Assembly: GCA_021811505.1 (NCBI GenBank)
Contig: JAJZOM010000310.1
Location: forward strand, 1-6,316
Origin: Thermoplasmata archaeon
GTDB taxonomy: Archaea > Thermoplasmatota > Thermoplasmata > Thermoplasmatales > Thermoplasmataceae
DNA: 6,316 nt
Direction of reading: 5' to 3'
Both the position numbers and the translations under genes were made by a program. The notes beneath the pieces are model-generated. The model was not told where the DNA came from, did not search any database, and was given only the letters and a program-made list of their open reading frames with translations. Positions 5,617-6,316 of this stretch are shown in pieces (the stretch's first letter is position 1; every line of letters starts with the position of its first letter).

Positions 5617-6316
5617 TTAATATGATTCCAGTCTTTCCCTCAATTTATAGAAACGATCCCAGAGTTCAGCTGGAAATCTATCGCCAAAGCTCCTGAAAAA
5701 TGGTTCGATCTCGTTGAGCTCAGACAGGAATCCATGCGTATCGACAAACGTCAGTTTTTTCATCGTCTCCTTTGTCACGATTCCATTGCATTCAAACGCA
5801 TCAGGATCCGGGACGTATCCGATCGGGGTCTTTATTGCATGTTTTTCCTGCCCTGTTGATCGGGCTATGACCCAGTTCAGAACATACATGTTGTTTGAAT
5901 AACCGGGCCACATGAATTCACCTTTCTCATCCTTTCTGAACCAGTTCACGTTAAAAATTGCCGGAGGATTTCTGAGTTTTTTCTTCATTTCGAGATGATG
6001 CTTAAAGTAATCCGCCATATTGTACGCCAGGAAAGGCCTTATTGCCATGGGATCGTTCCGCAGCACTCCCACCTTGCCAACCGCTGCAGCTGTCGTTTCA
6101 ACTCTTTGCATTGCGCCTATAAGTACTCCGTCTTCCCAGGAGAGTGCCTGGTAAACGAGAGGAATCAGATCTTTCCTTCTTCCACCATAAAGGAACGCTG
6201 TAACAGGGACTCCTCTCTGGTTTTCAAAGTCTGGGGACAGATGTGGATACTGCAGGATTGGCGTTGTAAATCTGCTGTTCGGATGTGCTGCATTACTGCC
6301 TTCCACATATGGCTTA
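5617..6316 (-). CDS. pckG: Phosphoenolpyruvate carboxykinase (GTP), C-terminal part
   Basis: Cytosolic enzyme that converts oxaloacetate plus GTP to phosphoenolpyruvate, GDP and CO2, the entry step of gluconeogenesis. The window holds the last 232 complete codons plus one base; the reading frame is open to the right edge, so the start is outside. The GTG at 6304-6306 is internal, since Lys-Pro-Tyr precedes it and family homology crosses it. Counting from the first complete codon (Lys), AHPNSRF is at 10-16 and GGRR at 44-47; both hold arginines that contact substrate or nucleotide in GTP-type enzymes. NWFRKD at 124-129 and the following FMWPGY (134-139) form the guanine pocket. The P-loop and metal-binding residues lie upstream and cannot be checked. 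In place of the usual FGEN, the sequence has YSNN (139-142). The remaining length matches the vertebrate and bacterial GTP enzymes well. No clear terminator follows the TAA. Confidence 0.96.
   Translation of the reverse strand, partial: KPYVEGSNAAHPNSRFTTPILQYPHLSPDFENQRGVPVTAFLYGGRRKDLIPLVYQALSWEDGVLIGAMQRVETTAAAVGKVGVLRNDPMAIRPFLAYNMADYFKHHLEMKKKLRNPPAIFNVNWFRKDEKGEFMWPGYSNNMYVLNWVIARSTGQEKHAIKTPIGYVPDPDAFECNGIVTKETMKKLTFVDTHGFLSELNEIEPFFRSFGDRFPAELWDRFYKLRERLESY

Noticed and set aside
6304..6306. GTG as the start codon of the carboxykinase.
   Set aside because: The frame continues upstream to the window edge, and family homology (the stretch before AHPNSRF) crosses this point; the true start is about 400 residues upstream.

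Overview
The window most likely comes from an acidophilic, wall-less euryarchaeon of the Thermoplasmatales (relatives of Thermoplasma, Ferroplasma and Cuniculiplasma). The strongest pointer is a 20S proteasome alpha subunit that, from memory, is close to Thermoplasma acidophilum PsmA over almost its whole length. Two genes also have archaeal TATA boxes so close to their ATG that the mRNAs should be leaderless or nearly so. A large cysteine-free, sequon-rich surface protein fits the same picture. Genus and species cannot be fixed from this window.

All three confident genes lie on the minus strand, so transcription runs from right to left. From the right edge: (1) the C-terminal part of a GTP-dependent phosphoenolpyruvate carboxykinase (5617-6316, 5' end outside the window); (2) a poorly coding stretch (4982-5616) with shreds that look like a decayed membrane-protein gene; (3) a 1064-residue secreted, C-terminally anchored surface protein (1787-4981) with its own strong TATA box; (4) about 840 bp without a convincing gene (945-1786), holding hairpins, a MITE-like inverted-repeat pair and a possible structured RNA; (5) psmA (240-944) with its own TATA box and a T-rich terminator region, then A/T-rich sequence to the left edge.

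The genes do not form one operon. Each of the two complete genes has its own promoter and is bounded by long spacers. Their roles also differ: gluconeogenesis, cell-surface or extracellular binding, and protein turnover. The most interesting unexplained signal is the block at about 1003-1172. There a perfect 10-bp long-range stem abuts an 11-bp hairpin that pairs fully only when read as minus-strand RNA, and a U6 run follows, just upstream of the psmA promoter. No CRISPR array, tRNA, rRNA, intact transposase or obvious defence system was found.
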